A stretch of 64,000 nt of DNA, taken from CAZCEC01 sp964497615 (GTDB lineage Bacteria > Chloroflexota > Anaerolineae > Anaerolineales > UBA6663). The translations under genes were made by a program, and so were the position numbers. Each line of letters starts with the position of its first letter. Within the stretch, counting starts at the first letter, position 1. The notes beneath the pieces were generated by a model. That model ran no database searches. It had not been told where the DNA came from and saw nothing but the letters and a program-made list of their open reading frames with translations. The DNA is taken from assembly GCA_964497615.1 (NCBI GenBank), contig CAZCEC010000017.1, forward strand, positions 42,775 to 106,774, in the 5' to 3' direction. Positions 17,199-25,362 of the stretch are shown piece after piece.

Positions 17199-18611
17199 GG
17201 CCGGGGTCCGCCGAGAAACTTCCCTGATCGCCCCGAGTAATCCCTGGCCGAAGGGCGTCAGCTGGAAGGCAACCAACTTCTGGTAGCCGGGGCCGAGCAC
17301 CGGGTTCGACCCGTACTCCGCCGCCAGCACCCCAAAGTCGGCCAGCGGCCCGATGACGACTCGCTCCAACAGGCTCTGCAGGATGGTATGGGCGGTCTCC
17401 TGGTTCTCAATGGGCCAGACCAGTGGTGCGGCCTGGATGACCCGGTCGGCAAAAGGCTCGAACGGTGCCCGAGTTCCAGCCGGCAGCGCCAACAAGTGCT
17501 TGAGCGTCAGGCCCGCAAAGCCGTAGGGCAGCTGGCCGCCGCCATAGGCCCAGGGGAAAGCGATGAGCCAGTTGACCCGTGTCCACCAGGCGGCGAACAG
17601 GAGCCAGACTTGCGCCGCGTCGGGGGCGGCCAGGAATTGCTCCCCGGGCTCGGTCAGCCGCCAGCGGCGGGCGGGGCCGCCACTGAGCAGGCCGGCGACG
17701 GCCGCCAGCACATGCCGGAAGTACAGCGGCCAGACTTCGGTCTCGCTGCGGACCTGGAAGACCTGGTCGCCGATCGTATCTTCCAGCTTGGGCGGATCCA
17801 CGAACAGCGCGCAGACGGCCCGCACGGCCTTGAGCGGCAAGTTGCCGGTCGCCTGCGTCCCGGTGACGCGCTGGTCCTGCAGGTAGGCGAGCAGAGCCAG
17901 GACATCGCGCCGCAGCGGCAGGTTTTCGGCGGTCGCCCGATCGGGCGCCGAGAGCGTGCGCGCCCAGGCCGAGTCCAGGTCCAACTCGCCCTCGTCCAGT
18001 GCGTCCGCGATCATCGCCCAGGTGTTGCCGACCTCGGCGCTGGGGCCGCGCCCCATGCCCCGCAGTTGGGCGTTCACCTGATCCAGGTCGAATGCCTCGG
18101 GATCGAACTGGCCGCCCACCCACGTCAGGTATTCGTCGTGCTCGGGGTGGCGCGGGCTGCGAATGGCCTTCAGGAACTCTTCATACCCCCACACGCCGCC
18201 CACGTCCTCGGGCGGGCAGGCGCGCTTGCCGGCCACGCACCGGGGATAGCGCGCGCCCGGCTCGGGCGGCGCGTTCTTCTCCACCAGCACGGTATGGTCC
18301 CACCCGTCGCCAAAATCGTATTCGTAGACAAACCGGGCGCCGGGTTGCGGGGCGACCTGGCTCAGCCGGTAGCGCTGTTCTGGGAGCAGTTCCAAGTCGC
18401 CCTCATCGTCGTATTCGGTCGCGCCGTAGTAGGCGCCGCCAATGACGAATTGGTGCAGGTGCGAATCGGTCCAGCCCATGACGACCTGCAGGATGTCGTG
18501 GAGCTTGCGCAGCGTCGTGTCGCCGGGCACGAGTACGCGCCGCCAGACCGGCGGGCGGGTGTCGTTCAGGGTGACCTTGAGTTGATAAACGTGGGCGGGT
18601 TGCTTGGCCAT
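17199..18611 (-). CDS. pRiA4b ORF-3-like protein with stop codon lost
   Basis: ATG at 18611. Residues 1-170 match the plasmid pRiA4b ORF-3 domain (YQLKVTLNDTRPPVWRRVLV, MGWTDSHLHQF, YEYDFGDGWDHTVLVE, CVAGKRACPPEDVGG), followed by a helical C-terminal domain to LTPFGQGLLGAIREV. There is no stop at the natural end: the frame runs into the MSEYQY remnant at 17198 and stays open to 16773, overlapping the start of the neighbouring ATPase gene. The true product may therefore carry about 140 meaningless residues. Function of the family is unknown; it is linked to mobile elements. Confidence 0.75.
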
Positions 18612-18693
18612 GGTGCGCACTCCAAACATGGGACCAGCACCCATTCTATAATCAAAGCTGTCCGAGGCCGAAGCGATAGAAAGGCTGCGCGCG

Positions 18694-19269
18694 ATGCCCG
18701 TCAACTACACCAACCGCAAGGGACAGACCTACGTCCTGTGCCAGGGGACGACCAAGACCGGCAAACCCCGCTTCTTCTTCGCGCGGGAGCTTAAAGGCGA
18801 GCCGGTGGACGCCATTCCAGCCGGCTACCACATCGAGGAAAGCGTCAACGGCGTGGTATCGCTCGTCCGGGACCAGCCCCAAGTGATTACGCGCGCCGAG
18901 TTGGCCGCGGTCGAGGCGGCCCTGAAGCGGCACCCCAAGCGCGACGATTATCAGGTCCGGATCAAGTACCACACGCTGGTGATCTTCGAGCGCCAGGGGC
19001 CGGACATCGCGGCGTTGCAGTCTATCTTCGGGCATTTAGGCCCGCTGCCCCGGAGCGCGGTAGGGCATCTGGAACAGGCCGGACAGTACATCCCCATCAT
19101 GCGCTTTATCCTGCTTAAGCGCGAGCGGCGGGTATTCTCCGCCCAGCGCTGGCACTTCAGCGGCAGCATTGACGACTGGATCGACATCGGCCATTCCGGC
19201 CAGATCGCGGACCTGGCGCGCACGCTGGTCCGCCGGCTGGGAACAGACGCATACTTCGAGCTGCAATAA
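18694..19269 (+). CDS. Conserved hypothetical protein
   Basis: 191 residues starting MPVNYTNRKGQTYVLCQG. The opening (NRKG.TY.LC.G.TKTGKPR.FF) looks like a short beta-rich zinc-less module seen in hypothetical proteins of Chloroflexota and Planctomycetes. The rest is mixed alpha/beta without catalytic motifs I recognise. It diverges from the pRiA4b gene; a TATAAT hexamer at 18647-18652 in the 82-base intergenic gap could be its -10 element. No function assigned. Confidence 0.7.
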   Translation: MPVNYTNRKGQTYVLCQGTTKTGKPRFFFARELKGEPVDAIPAGYHIEESVNGVVSLVRDQPQVITRAELAAVEAALKRHPKRDDYQVRIKYHTLVIFERQGPDIAALQSIFGHLGPLPRSAVGHLEQAGQYIPIMRFILLKRERRVFSAQRWHFSGSIDDWIDIGHSGQIADLARTLVRRLGTDAYFELQ

Positions 19270-19411
19270 GCCTATCCGACGCGGCTCAGGGCGGTCTCCA
19301 CTTGACGCGGTGCGGTCTGCGTGCACCGGTTGCCGATCCCGCCGATGCTTGGGACGCTGCCGGGGGAGCATGAAATGACTTACAATGAGTAAAGAAGGAC
19401 GCGCCACGCAC

Positions 19412-19693
19412 ATGGCTGATACCTTGACTCTCTCCGTTACCTTGCCCCGCGAGTTCGTCGCGTTGCTGGGCGCGCCGGCGCAGGCCAGTGCGACCGTGCA
19501 CGAGTACGTTATTCTGGGGCTGTTTCAGGAAGCGCGCATTTCAGGCGGCAAGGCAGCCCAACTGCTTGGCCTGACCCGGCGCGGCTTCCTGGCGCTGTTG
19601 GCCCGCAAAGGTATTCCGCAGATTCGCCTGGCACCTGAGGAATGGGATGCGGAAGTAGCCCGCCTCCGCGCCAGTCAACAAGGCTCCGGTTAG
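19412..19693 (+). CDS. UPF0175-family antitoxin
   Basis: 93 residues if ATG 19412 is used (an in-frame ATG at 19385 is also possible). The pattern YVILGLFQEARISGGKAAQLLG and LTRRGFLALLARKGIP matches UPF0175, small HTH-like proteins usually encoded before a DUF3368 PIN toxin. Here the PIN gene follows after 6 bases but is truncated, so this antitoxin may be orphaned. Confidence 0.75.
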   Translation: MADTLTLSVTLPREFVALLGAPAQASATVHEYVILGLFQEARISGGKAAQLLGLTRRGFLALLARKGIPQIRLAPEEWDAEVARLRASQQGSG

Positions 19694-19699
19694 CGCGCC

Positions 19700-20029
19700 A
19701 TGCCGCCGGTCATCTCCAACGCCAGCCCCCTAATTGCTTTGGCGACTTGCGGGCAACTGGAGTTGTTGCGCCGCCTCTTCGACACAGTCATCATCCCCCC
19801 GGCCGTTCGGGTCGAAGTCTTGACCGAAGCGGCCCTGGTCGAGGTGCAAGCGGCCATTTCGCAGGGCTGGCTGAGTGAGCAGCAGCCTGTGGATGGCCTG
19901 ACCCAGCTTGACCGAGCGAGCCGTGTAGCGTGTAAGGCGTTCGGCGCAATACGGCTGACTGATACCCCAATCTCGATGGACCCGGTTGCGTGTTGGCCGG
20001 TCGAGCGCCTGCCAACCATGCTAGAATGA
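19700..20029 (+). pseudogene. Truncated DUF3368 PIN-domain toxin
   Basis: N-terminus VISNASPLIALATCGQL is typical of DUF3368 PIN ribonucleases with the first acidic site replaced by Asn as in many members. After about 80 residues the family pattern is lost: the LDxGEAEAI and LLIDDxxAR stretches carrying the remaining catalytic acids are absent, and the tail is unrelated. About half the domain is missing, so it is unlikely to be an active RNase. Confidence 0.65.
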
Positions 20030-20069
20030 GGCCGGAGTAGTCTTTAGCTATGCCCGGAGCAATGCCCCG

Positions 20070-20357
20070 ATGACCGAAATTTCACTGTCCGTGTCCGATG
20101 AACTAGCGGAGCAGTTGCCGGATGAACCCGCCGAGCGCCAGGCTGTGCTTGAACTTGGGCTTAGGGAGTGGCGCATCCGCCGGGCGCTCGAAGCCTATGC
20201 GCGAGGGGAAGGCTCATTGGCTTATGCCGCGCAACAGGCCGGCACTTCTCTCAGAGAAATGATCCCGCTCGCCTATGCCCACGGCCTGACCCCCAAAGTG
20301 GAGGCCGGCTGGCAATCAGGCAGCCCGCTCTCCCTGGATGATGCGGCCAAGTTGTGA
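20070..20357 (+). CDS. UPF0175-family antitoxin
   Basis: 95 residues. AVLELGLREWRIRRALEAYARGEGSLAYAA and TSLREMIPLAYAHGL correspond to the UPF0175 helix-turn-helix pattern. Its stop overlaps the next start (GTGA), the coupling expected for a VapBC-like antitoxin-toxin pair. Confidence 0.75.
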   Translation: MTEISLSVSDELAEQLPDEPAERQAVLELGLREWRIRRALEAYARGEGSLAYAAQQAGTSLREMIPLAYAHGLTPKVEAGWQSGSPLSLDDAAKL

Positions 20358-20881
20358 TTGTCGTCGCGGATGCGGGTCCCCTCATCGCGCTGGCCAAGAT
20401 TGAGGGCTTGGCGCCCCTATTTGATCTCTATACTCGCCTCCTGATAACTCCGGCGGTTTACCGGGAAGCTGTTACAGCGGGTCTGACGCGCAACGCCCAC
20501 GACGCCCAGCAGTTGCAGAACGCGTATGAGGCCGGCCATCTTGAAATGCGATCGCCAGCACTGCCCGAGTTACCCGTCCCGGCACAACTCGGCGCGGGTG
20601 AGGCCGAGAGCATTCGCCTCGCCATTGAACTGCGCGCCGACTGGCTGTTGGTTGACGACCTGGATGCCCGCCGCGTGGCCGACCACAGCTTTCAGTCGGC
20701 CCAGGTACCCACTGCCATGCACGGGACGCTGGGTGTTATCGTGGCCAGTTGCCGAGCCGGGCATCTGCCTCGCGACCAAGCCCTCGATCTGATCCAGGCC
20801 ATCAAGGGCCGCCCTGATATCTGGATCAGTGCAGTGCTCTGCGACCGTGTCATGGAAGCACTGAAGCAGGGGACGGCCTGA
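20354..20881 (+). CDS. DUF3368 PIN-domain toxin (intact)
   Basis: 175 residues, GTG start overlapping the antitoxin stop. Full-length PIN domain: VVADAGPLIALAKI near the N-terminus, GAGEAESIRLAIE in the middle, WLLVDDLDARRVA with two acids, and a GTLGVIVASCRAGHL segment. All acidic positions of the PIN active site are present. A probable toxin RNase controlled by the preceding antitoxin, unlike the broken pair just upstream. Confidence 0.8.
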   Translation: MIVVADAGPLIALAKIEGLAPLFDLYTRLLITPAVYREAVTAGLTRNAHDAQQLQNAYEAGHLEMRSPALPELPVPAQLGAGEAESIRLAIELRADWLLVDDLDARRVADHSFQSAQVPTAMHGTLGVIVASCRAGHLPRDQALDLIQAIKGRPDIWISAVLCDRVMEALKQGTA

Positions 20882-20931
20882 TCGTTCGACCGCGTAACAG
20901 CGCGACGGCGACATTCGCCCTCCCCGACGCT

Positions 20932-21143
20932 TCAAACAAGCCTGGCCTTCGCCAGCCGTTTCATGATCGAAGCCCGTTCCTTGTGCCGCTCGCGCAGCGC
21001 CTTCGGGCGCGGTTGAAGTCGGCCCGCATCTTCCGGTAGTCGGACAGGTCGCGCATTGCTGCAGTCGCTCAACGGCCTTGGCGTGGTAAGTCCAATGGCG
21101 TGCGGTCAACCGTCTGCCATTCGTAATACTGATACTCGCTCAT
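20932..21143 (-). pseudogene. Collapsed 'MSEYQY' family gene, copy 2
   Basis: Starts MSEYQYYEWQTVDRTPLDL and then, through at least two frame changes, reads AKAVERLQQ, MRDLSDYRKMRADFNRA and ALRERHKERASIMKRLAKAR before a stop. This is the N-terminus joined to the C-terminus of the same family as 17041-17198, with the middle deleted, but the C-terminal sequences differ, so the two remnants come from different paralogues or independent events. Confidence 0.7.
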
Positions 21144-21175
21144 GGCTCGCCTCCTCAGCCGATTGCGGCTCTCGG

Positions 21176-21881
21176 TCAGCGCAAGCGGATCGACCGCCCT
21201 CGCGCATGCGCAGGCCGCTGGGTGGTCTTGGCGGCTGCCAACTTCCGCGCGGCGCGGAACCGTCCCAGCGTACCCATAAACTCGCCCTCCAGGGCGCCGC
21301 TCTCGAGTAGTTGCAGCCAGCCGCCGCCCACGCTGGGGTCCATTTCGTCCACGCCGTTGTAGCCAAAGATCACGACCGGCTCGCCGCCGAACTCGCGCAG
21401 GTCGCCCTCAATGCTGCCCGACGACAGGCCGATGGCGTATTCGCCCCACAGGCCCGAGCCGCCGCGCGGCGCCCGCAGCCGAATGTCGGGCGCCGCCGGC
21501 TCGTCGGCCCAGTCGTCCCTCGCCCATGTCATCCAGCGCGGTGATGAACCATGTGCCGGTGAAGTCTTTGCGTTTGGCCCGCTTGACCGCGCGCACCCCA
21601 ATCCGGTCCTGCACGACGGCTTTCAAGATTCCCCAGGCATACGATGTGTACACCTCACGAATGCCCAGACGGCGCAGATCAGCCGGCGGGGGCAGGTTCC
21701 CCGCCGCAAAAACCGCCACGGCTGGCTCGAGCTCGCGGCTGATGGACAGTGCATAATCGCGCCGGCCGCCGCGGGGGCGGATGGCGACGTGCGTGGCGGA
21801 AACGCGCACGACCTTGAACGGCGCGCCGGTGGCGGTCTGCAGTTGGCGATTGACCAAGTCGGTCCAGTTAACGCTGATCAT
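21176..21881 (-). pseudogene. Frameshifted hypothetical gene
   Basis: From ATG 21881 (MISVNWTDLVNRQL) one frame gives a coherent protein through FTGTWFITALDDM; near 21527 coherence moves to another frame (DDWADEPAAPDIRLRAP, then GEYAIGLSSGSIEGDL, VIFGYNGVDEMDP, MGTLGRF) and ends at 21176. The two halves together make about 235 residues. I do not recognise the family. A single indel, real or a sequencing error, explains the break. Confidence 0.55.
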
Positions 21882-21995
21882 GTTGTGCGGCTCCCGGTTG
21901 CGGCCGATGAGGGGCAGAGTGATACTATCAAGGCTCAATCCTCAGCGTGGGCTGCGCTGTTCCTGCCGCGCTCGACGCAATGCAAACAGGGTCCA

Positions 21996-22895
21996 ATGAC
22001 CGATTCCGTCGCCCTGCCCGAAGTGACGATCTACACCGATGGCGCCTGTGATCCCAACCCGGGTCCGGGCGGCTGGGCGGCGCTGCTCATCTTCGGCAGC
22101 CGCCAGAAGACCATCACCGGCAGCAGTCCGAACACAACCAACAACCAGATGGAACTGCAGGCAGTGATTGGCGGGCTGGACGCCCTTACCCGCCCGTGCC
22201 GCGTCCGTCTGCACACCGACTCGGAGTACGTCCACCGGGGCGTGACCGCGCACCTGGCTCGCTGGAAGGCGAAGGGCTGGCGCACCGCGGACAAGAAGGC
22301 GGTGGCCAATCGCCAACTGTGGGAGGCGCTCGACGCCGCGGTGCAGCGCCACGCGGTGGAATGGGTCTGGGTCAAGGGCCACGCCGGCGACCCGCACAAC
22401 GAAGCCGTGGATCGGCTGGCGGTCGCGATGATCAGCCGGCCCGACCTGCCCACGGCGGATCCGGACGCCGCCCACGTTTTCGTCGGCGCCTCCTGCCTCG
22501 GCGCTGCGGGTCCTGGCGGCTGGGCGGCGGTGGTGCGCAACGGCCAGGACATGCAGGAGTTGGCGGGCCGCGAGGAGAAGACCTCCGCCAACCGGCTGCA
22601 CCTGCTGGCGGTCGTCCGGGGCCTGGAGGCGCTGCCGGCGGGTGTGGCCGCCCACGTGTACACGCCGTCGGATTACGTGGCGCAGGGCGGCGAGCGATGG
22701 GCGCGGACGTGGGCGCGCAATGGCTGGCGGACAAAGGACGGCCCCCCCGTCAAGCACAGCGATCTGTGGCAGGCTATCCTGCTGGCTCAGGAACAGGCTC
22801 ATATCGCGTGGCACTGCTTGAAGGGCCAAACGCCTCGGCCGGGTGAGTCAGCCCGGGTGGATGAGTTGGCGCGCGAGGCGGCGCGCCCGAAGTAA
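21996..22895 (+). CDS. Tandem RNase H-domain protein, second domain inactive
   Basis: 299 residues. Domain 1 (residues 1-150) is a complete RNase HI: TDGACDPNPGPGG with the first Asp, NQMELQAV with Glu, TDSEYV with Asp, and GHAGDPHNEAVD with His and the last Asp. Domain 2 (about 155-299) repeats the fold (GAAGPGGWAAVV, NRLHLLAVVRGLEAL, TPSDYVAQGG, GESARVDELA), but the first Asp becomes Gly, the Glu becomes His and the second Asp becomes Pro, so it cannot coordinate the metals. Domain 1 could cleave RNA in RNA-DNA hybrids; domain 2 may bind hybrid or partner. Confidence 0.85.
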   Translation: MTDSVALPEVTIYTDGACDPNPGPGGWAALLIFGSRQKTITGSSPNTTNNQMELQAVIGGLDALTRPCRVRLHTDSEYVHRGVTAHLARWKAKGWRTADKKAVANRQLWEALDAAVQRHAVEWVWVKGHAGDPHNEAVDRLAVAMISRPDLPTADPDAAHVFVGASCLGAAGPGGWAAVVRNGQDMQELAGREEKTSANRLHLLAVVRGLEALPAGVAAHVYTPSDYVAQGGERWARTWARNGWRTKDGPPVKHSDLWQAILLAQEQAHIAWHCLKGQTPRPGESARVDELAREAARPK

Positions 22896-23340
22896 AAGGG
22901 TTAGCGCCGCCATGTGGCTGCGGCCAAATTACCCTCGGTGACAAATGAACCCCTGAGCAGCGGCGCTGGGGCACAGCGCATGCACAAGTTCCACCCGACA
23001 TAACTTCTTGGCCTTAACTTCCTCACGCTCGATCGCAGACTTCACCGAGCCCCTGTTTTCCGCCGCAAATCGGCCCCGGCCAGCGACCGGCCGTGTGACT
23101 CCTGTTATATAGGCTTACTCTTTCTCTTCATCTCTCTCTATCCATCTCTATCAATCTCGCTTGCTCTTCTCTCCCTGCCCGCTGCGTGTTTGCCGATCCC
23201 GCTCACTCGCTCTTTACTGCTTAGCCCACTTCCAGTTTGGTCCCTGGCTGTCTCGTCCGCTTCTGGATTCTTTCCTCCTGCCCACCGTTTCATACTTCTG
23301 GTTGTTCCCGTTTTCATGTCGCTTCTGGCCTTTGATCCGA
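22896..23340. other. Gene-free region with a pyrimidine-rich tract
   Basis: No gene is supported. From about 23110 to 23340 the plus strand is strongly pyrimidine-biased: by direct count 46 of 60 bases in 23101-23160, 46 of 60 in 23161-23220 and 44 of 60 in 23221-23280 are C or T, with TCTCTCTATCC-type micro-repeats. The base composition is also less GC-rich than the flanks. It lies downstream of the minus-strand helicase gene. Confidence 0.6.
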
Positions 23341-25347
23341 TTAACCACGACTCATCCGCTGGAGCGACTCCGGCAGCTCACCCACATAGGTCAGCACTAG
23401 CCGCTGGCCCGCGCGCGTCAGCGCCATGTATAGCTTGCGGGTGTTATCGCGGATCAGCTCGGCCCGCTCCTCGTCGGACAGGCGCAAGCTGTGCTCCTCC
23501 TCGTAGAGCTGGTGCGCGCCGAGCACGAACACGATCGGGCTCTCCAGCCCGGTCACGGCGTTGAGGGTGCAGACCCGGATGAAGTCGCCGCGCGCCTGGT
23601 CCTTGGCATCCACCACGGCGTCCGCGCCGAACTCGGCCCGCAGCCGAGTCAGCAGCCGGTCCACCCCGCGCCAATCGGCGTGGATGACCAGGATGTGGCC
23701 GGGCCGCGCGCCTTGCGCCAGCAGGTCGCGGATTTCGTTTACGACCCGGGTCGTCTCGTCTTGCTCGCTCGTCAGCGGCAGAATGATCGGCGGCGTGCCG
23801 CTCACCATGTCCCCCAGCAGCGCGTCGGCCGAGAGCAGTTTCTCGTCGTCCTCAGGCAGCCGGTCGCGATAGAGCAGCGTGGCCGCGCTCAGGATCTCGC
23901 GCGTCGTGCGGTAACTGCGCTCCAGCCGCTGGGCCTTGCCGCGCACGTCCAGCCCGCAGGCCAGCCACGATTGCCGGCGCTTGAGAAACCCCTGCGTGGG
24001 GTCGGCGGCCAGGAACAGGTGGCCGGTGACCGGCTTCAGGCTGCGTTTGATGAGCTCGAACCAGATCGGCGCGAAGAACTGGGCCTCATCCACCAGGATC
24101 GCGTCATAGACCGGAAGCCGGTGGCCCTTCTCCACAGCGAACCACAGCCGGCGCGGCACGTCGCCCCAGTCCACTTGCTGGCGGGTCTGGAGCTCGCGGT
24201 GGTAGGCCTCGAAGGCGTCGTAGACCTTGTGCCGCTGGGCTTCGCTAAGCGCAAAGCCGCGCCCGGCGCGGTCGGCGGCGAGATAGGCCTCGCGGCCAAT
24301 CAGCAGCCGGTCCTTGAACCAGTCCAGTTCGTCGCCCAGCATCCGCTCGGAGATGGCGGTGCCGGCCAGGTGGGCGTGCCAGGCCAGGGTTAGGGCCGTC
24401 TGCCGGCGCTGCCGTCCAATCGGTTTGGTCCAGGCGGGCTTTTTCGGCCAATGTCTATGACACCACCCCTGGAAAGTGTTGAATTCCACCCGCGCGCCGG
24501 GCACCTGGAGCTGGCGGTAGCGGGCTTCCAGGTCGCGGATGAGGGGCCGGTTGTGGGTGAGCACCAGGATGGACTTGTCCGGGTATAGCCGCCGCAGGAG
24601 TTGGGCGCGGTAGACGACGATGAGCGACTTGCCGCTGCCGGCCACGCCGCTCACCAGCCGCAGGCCGAACTCGCCGGCGGTCTGGCGGGCGTCGGCCGAA
24701 AGGTCCAGGTCGGTCTTGAGCACCCACTCCTGGTCGTAGTCCAGCAGGTAGTCGGCCAACTGCGCGTCGGTGTTGCGATCGATGGGCTGGCGCACCGTGA
24801 ACTGCGGCGGGATGACGATCTCGGGCGTCAGCGCCTTGCGGATGGCCGTCACCGCGGCTTCGGCCAGCGGCGGCCCGGCGCGTTCCGCGAGCCAGGTCGC
24901 AAAGGCATCGGGCGCCAGGCTCTCCTTGCCAGCCCAGTCGCTTTGTTCGCCGAGCGCGGCGCGCAGGTCACGCTCGGGCGCGTTCGGGAAGACCACCTGT
25001 GCCGGCAGGCGATCACGCCACACCAGCGCCCCAGCTTGCGCGGGCAAGGCATTGTAGAAATGCTCCAACGCCGACCGTTCCCCCTGCCCGGGCCGATGCG
25101 CGGTCTCGGCCTCAAACAGCCCGAACTGCCCGGCGGATTGCACGTCAGCGGCTGTGGCGCGCGCCACCTTGAGCAGCAGGCCGCGCTGGTCGGGCTGCAG
25201 CACCCAGAAGTCCGGCCCTGGCCCGGCCCAGATGTTCAGCCGGTGCCAGACCGTCCAGTCGTCGGGCAGTTGTTTGAGCAGGCGGTAGACGCGGGCGACT
25301 TCGGGCGCGACCGAGCCCAGCGGGGCTTCAGGCAGCAAGCGGGCCAT
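23341..25347 (-). CDS. SF1 UvrD/Rep-like helicase with NERD-like N-terminus
   Basis: 668 residues. The N-terminal ~120 residues (VYRLLKQLPDDWTVWHRLNIW, then DFWVLQPDQRGLLLKVA) resemble a NERD nuclease-related domain, though the catalytic pattern is weak. Helicase motifs follow: Walker A SGVAGSGKS, motif Ia LVLTHNRPL, Walker B DAILVDEAQFFAP, motif III FLAADPTQGF, motif IV RSYRTTREIL, motif VI YMALTRA. A DNA or RNA translocase acting in repair, nucleic-acid clearance or defence. The UPF1-like helicase gene ends 15 bases upstream, so they are almost certainly co-transcribed. Confidence 0.8.
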   Translation of the reverse strand: MARLLPEAPLGSVAPEVARVYRLLKQLPDDWTVWHRLNIWAGPGPDFWVLQPDQRGLLLKVARATAADVQSAGQFGLFEAETAHRPGQGERSALEHFYNALPAQAGALVWRDRLPAQVVFPNAPERDLRAALGEQSDWAGKESLAPDAFATWLAERAGPPLAEAAVTAIRKALTPEIVIPPQFTVRQPIDRNTDAQLADYLLDYDQEWVLKTDLDLSADARQTAGEFGLRLVSGVAGSGKSLIVVYRAQLLRRLYPDKSILVLTHNRPLIRDLEARYRQLQVPGARVEFNTFQGWCHRHWPKKPAWTKPIGRQRRQTALTLAWHAHLAGTAISERMLGDELDWFKDRLLIGREAYLAADRAGRGFALSEAQRHKVYDAFEAYHRELQTRQQVDWGDVPRRLWFAVEKGHRLPVYDAILVDEAQFFAPIWFELIKRSLKPVTGHLFLAADPTQGFLKRRQSWLACGLDVRGKAQRLERSYRTTREILSAATLLYRDRLPEDDEKLLSADALLGDMVSGTPPIILPLTSEQDETTRVVNEIRDLLAQGARPGHILVIHADWRGVDRLLTRLRAEFGADAVVDAKDQARGDFIRVCTLNAVTGLESPIVFVLGAHQLYEEEHSLRLSDEERAELIRDNTRKLYMALTRAGQRLVLTYVGELPESLQRMSRG

Positions 25348-25362
25348 CAGGCGGCTTCATGA

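Noticed and set aside
23161..23564. Small plus-strand proteins in the pyrimidine-rich tract
   Set aside because: Their residue composition just reflects the T/C bias; no start signals, no homology and overlap with the helicase gene.
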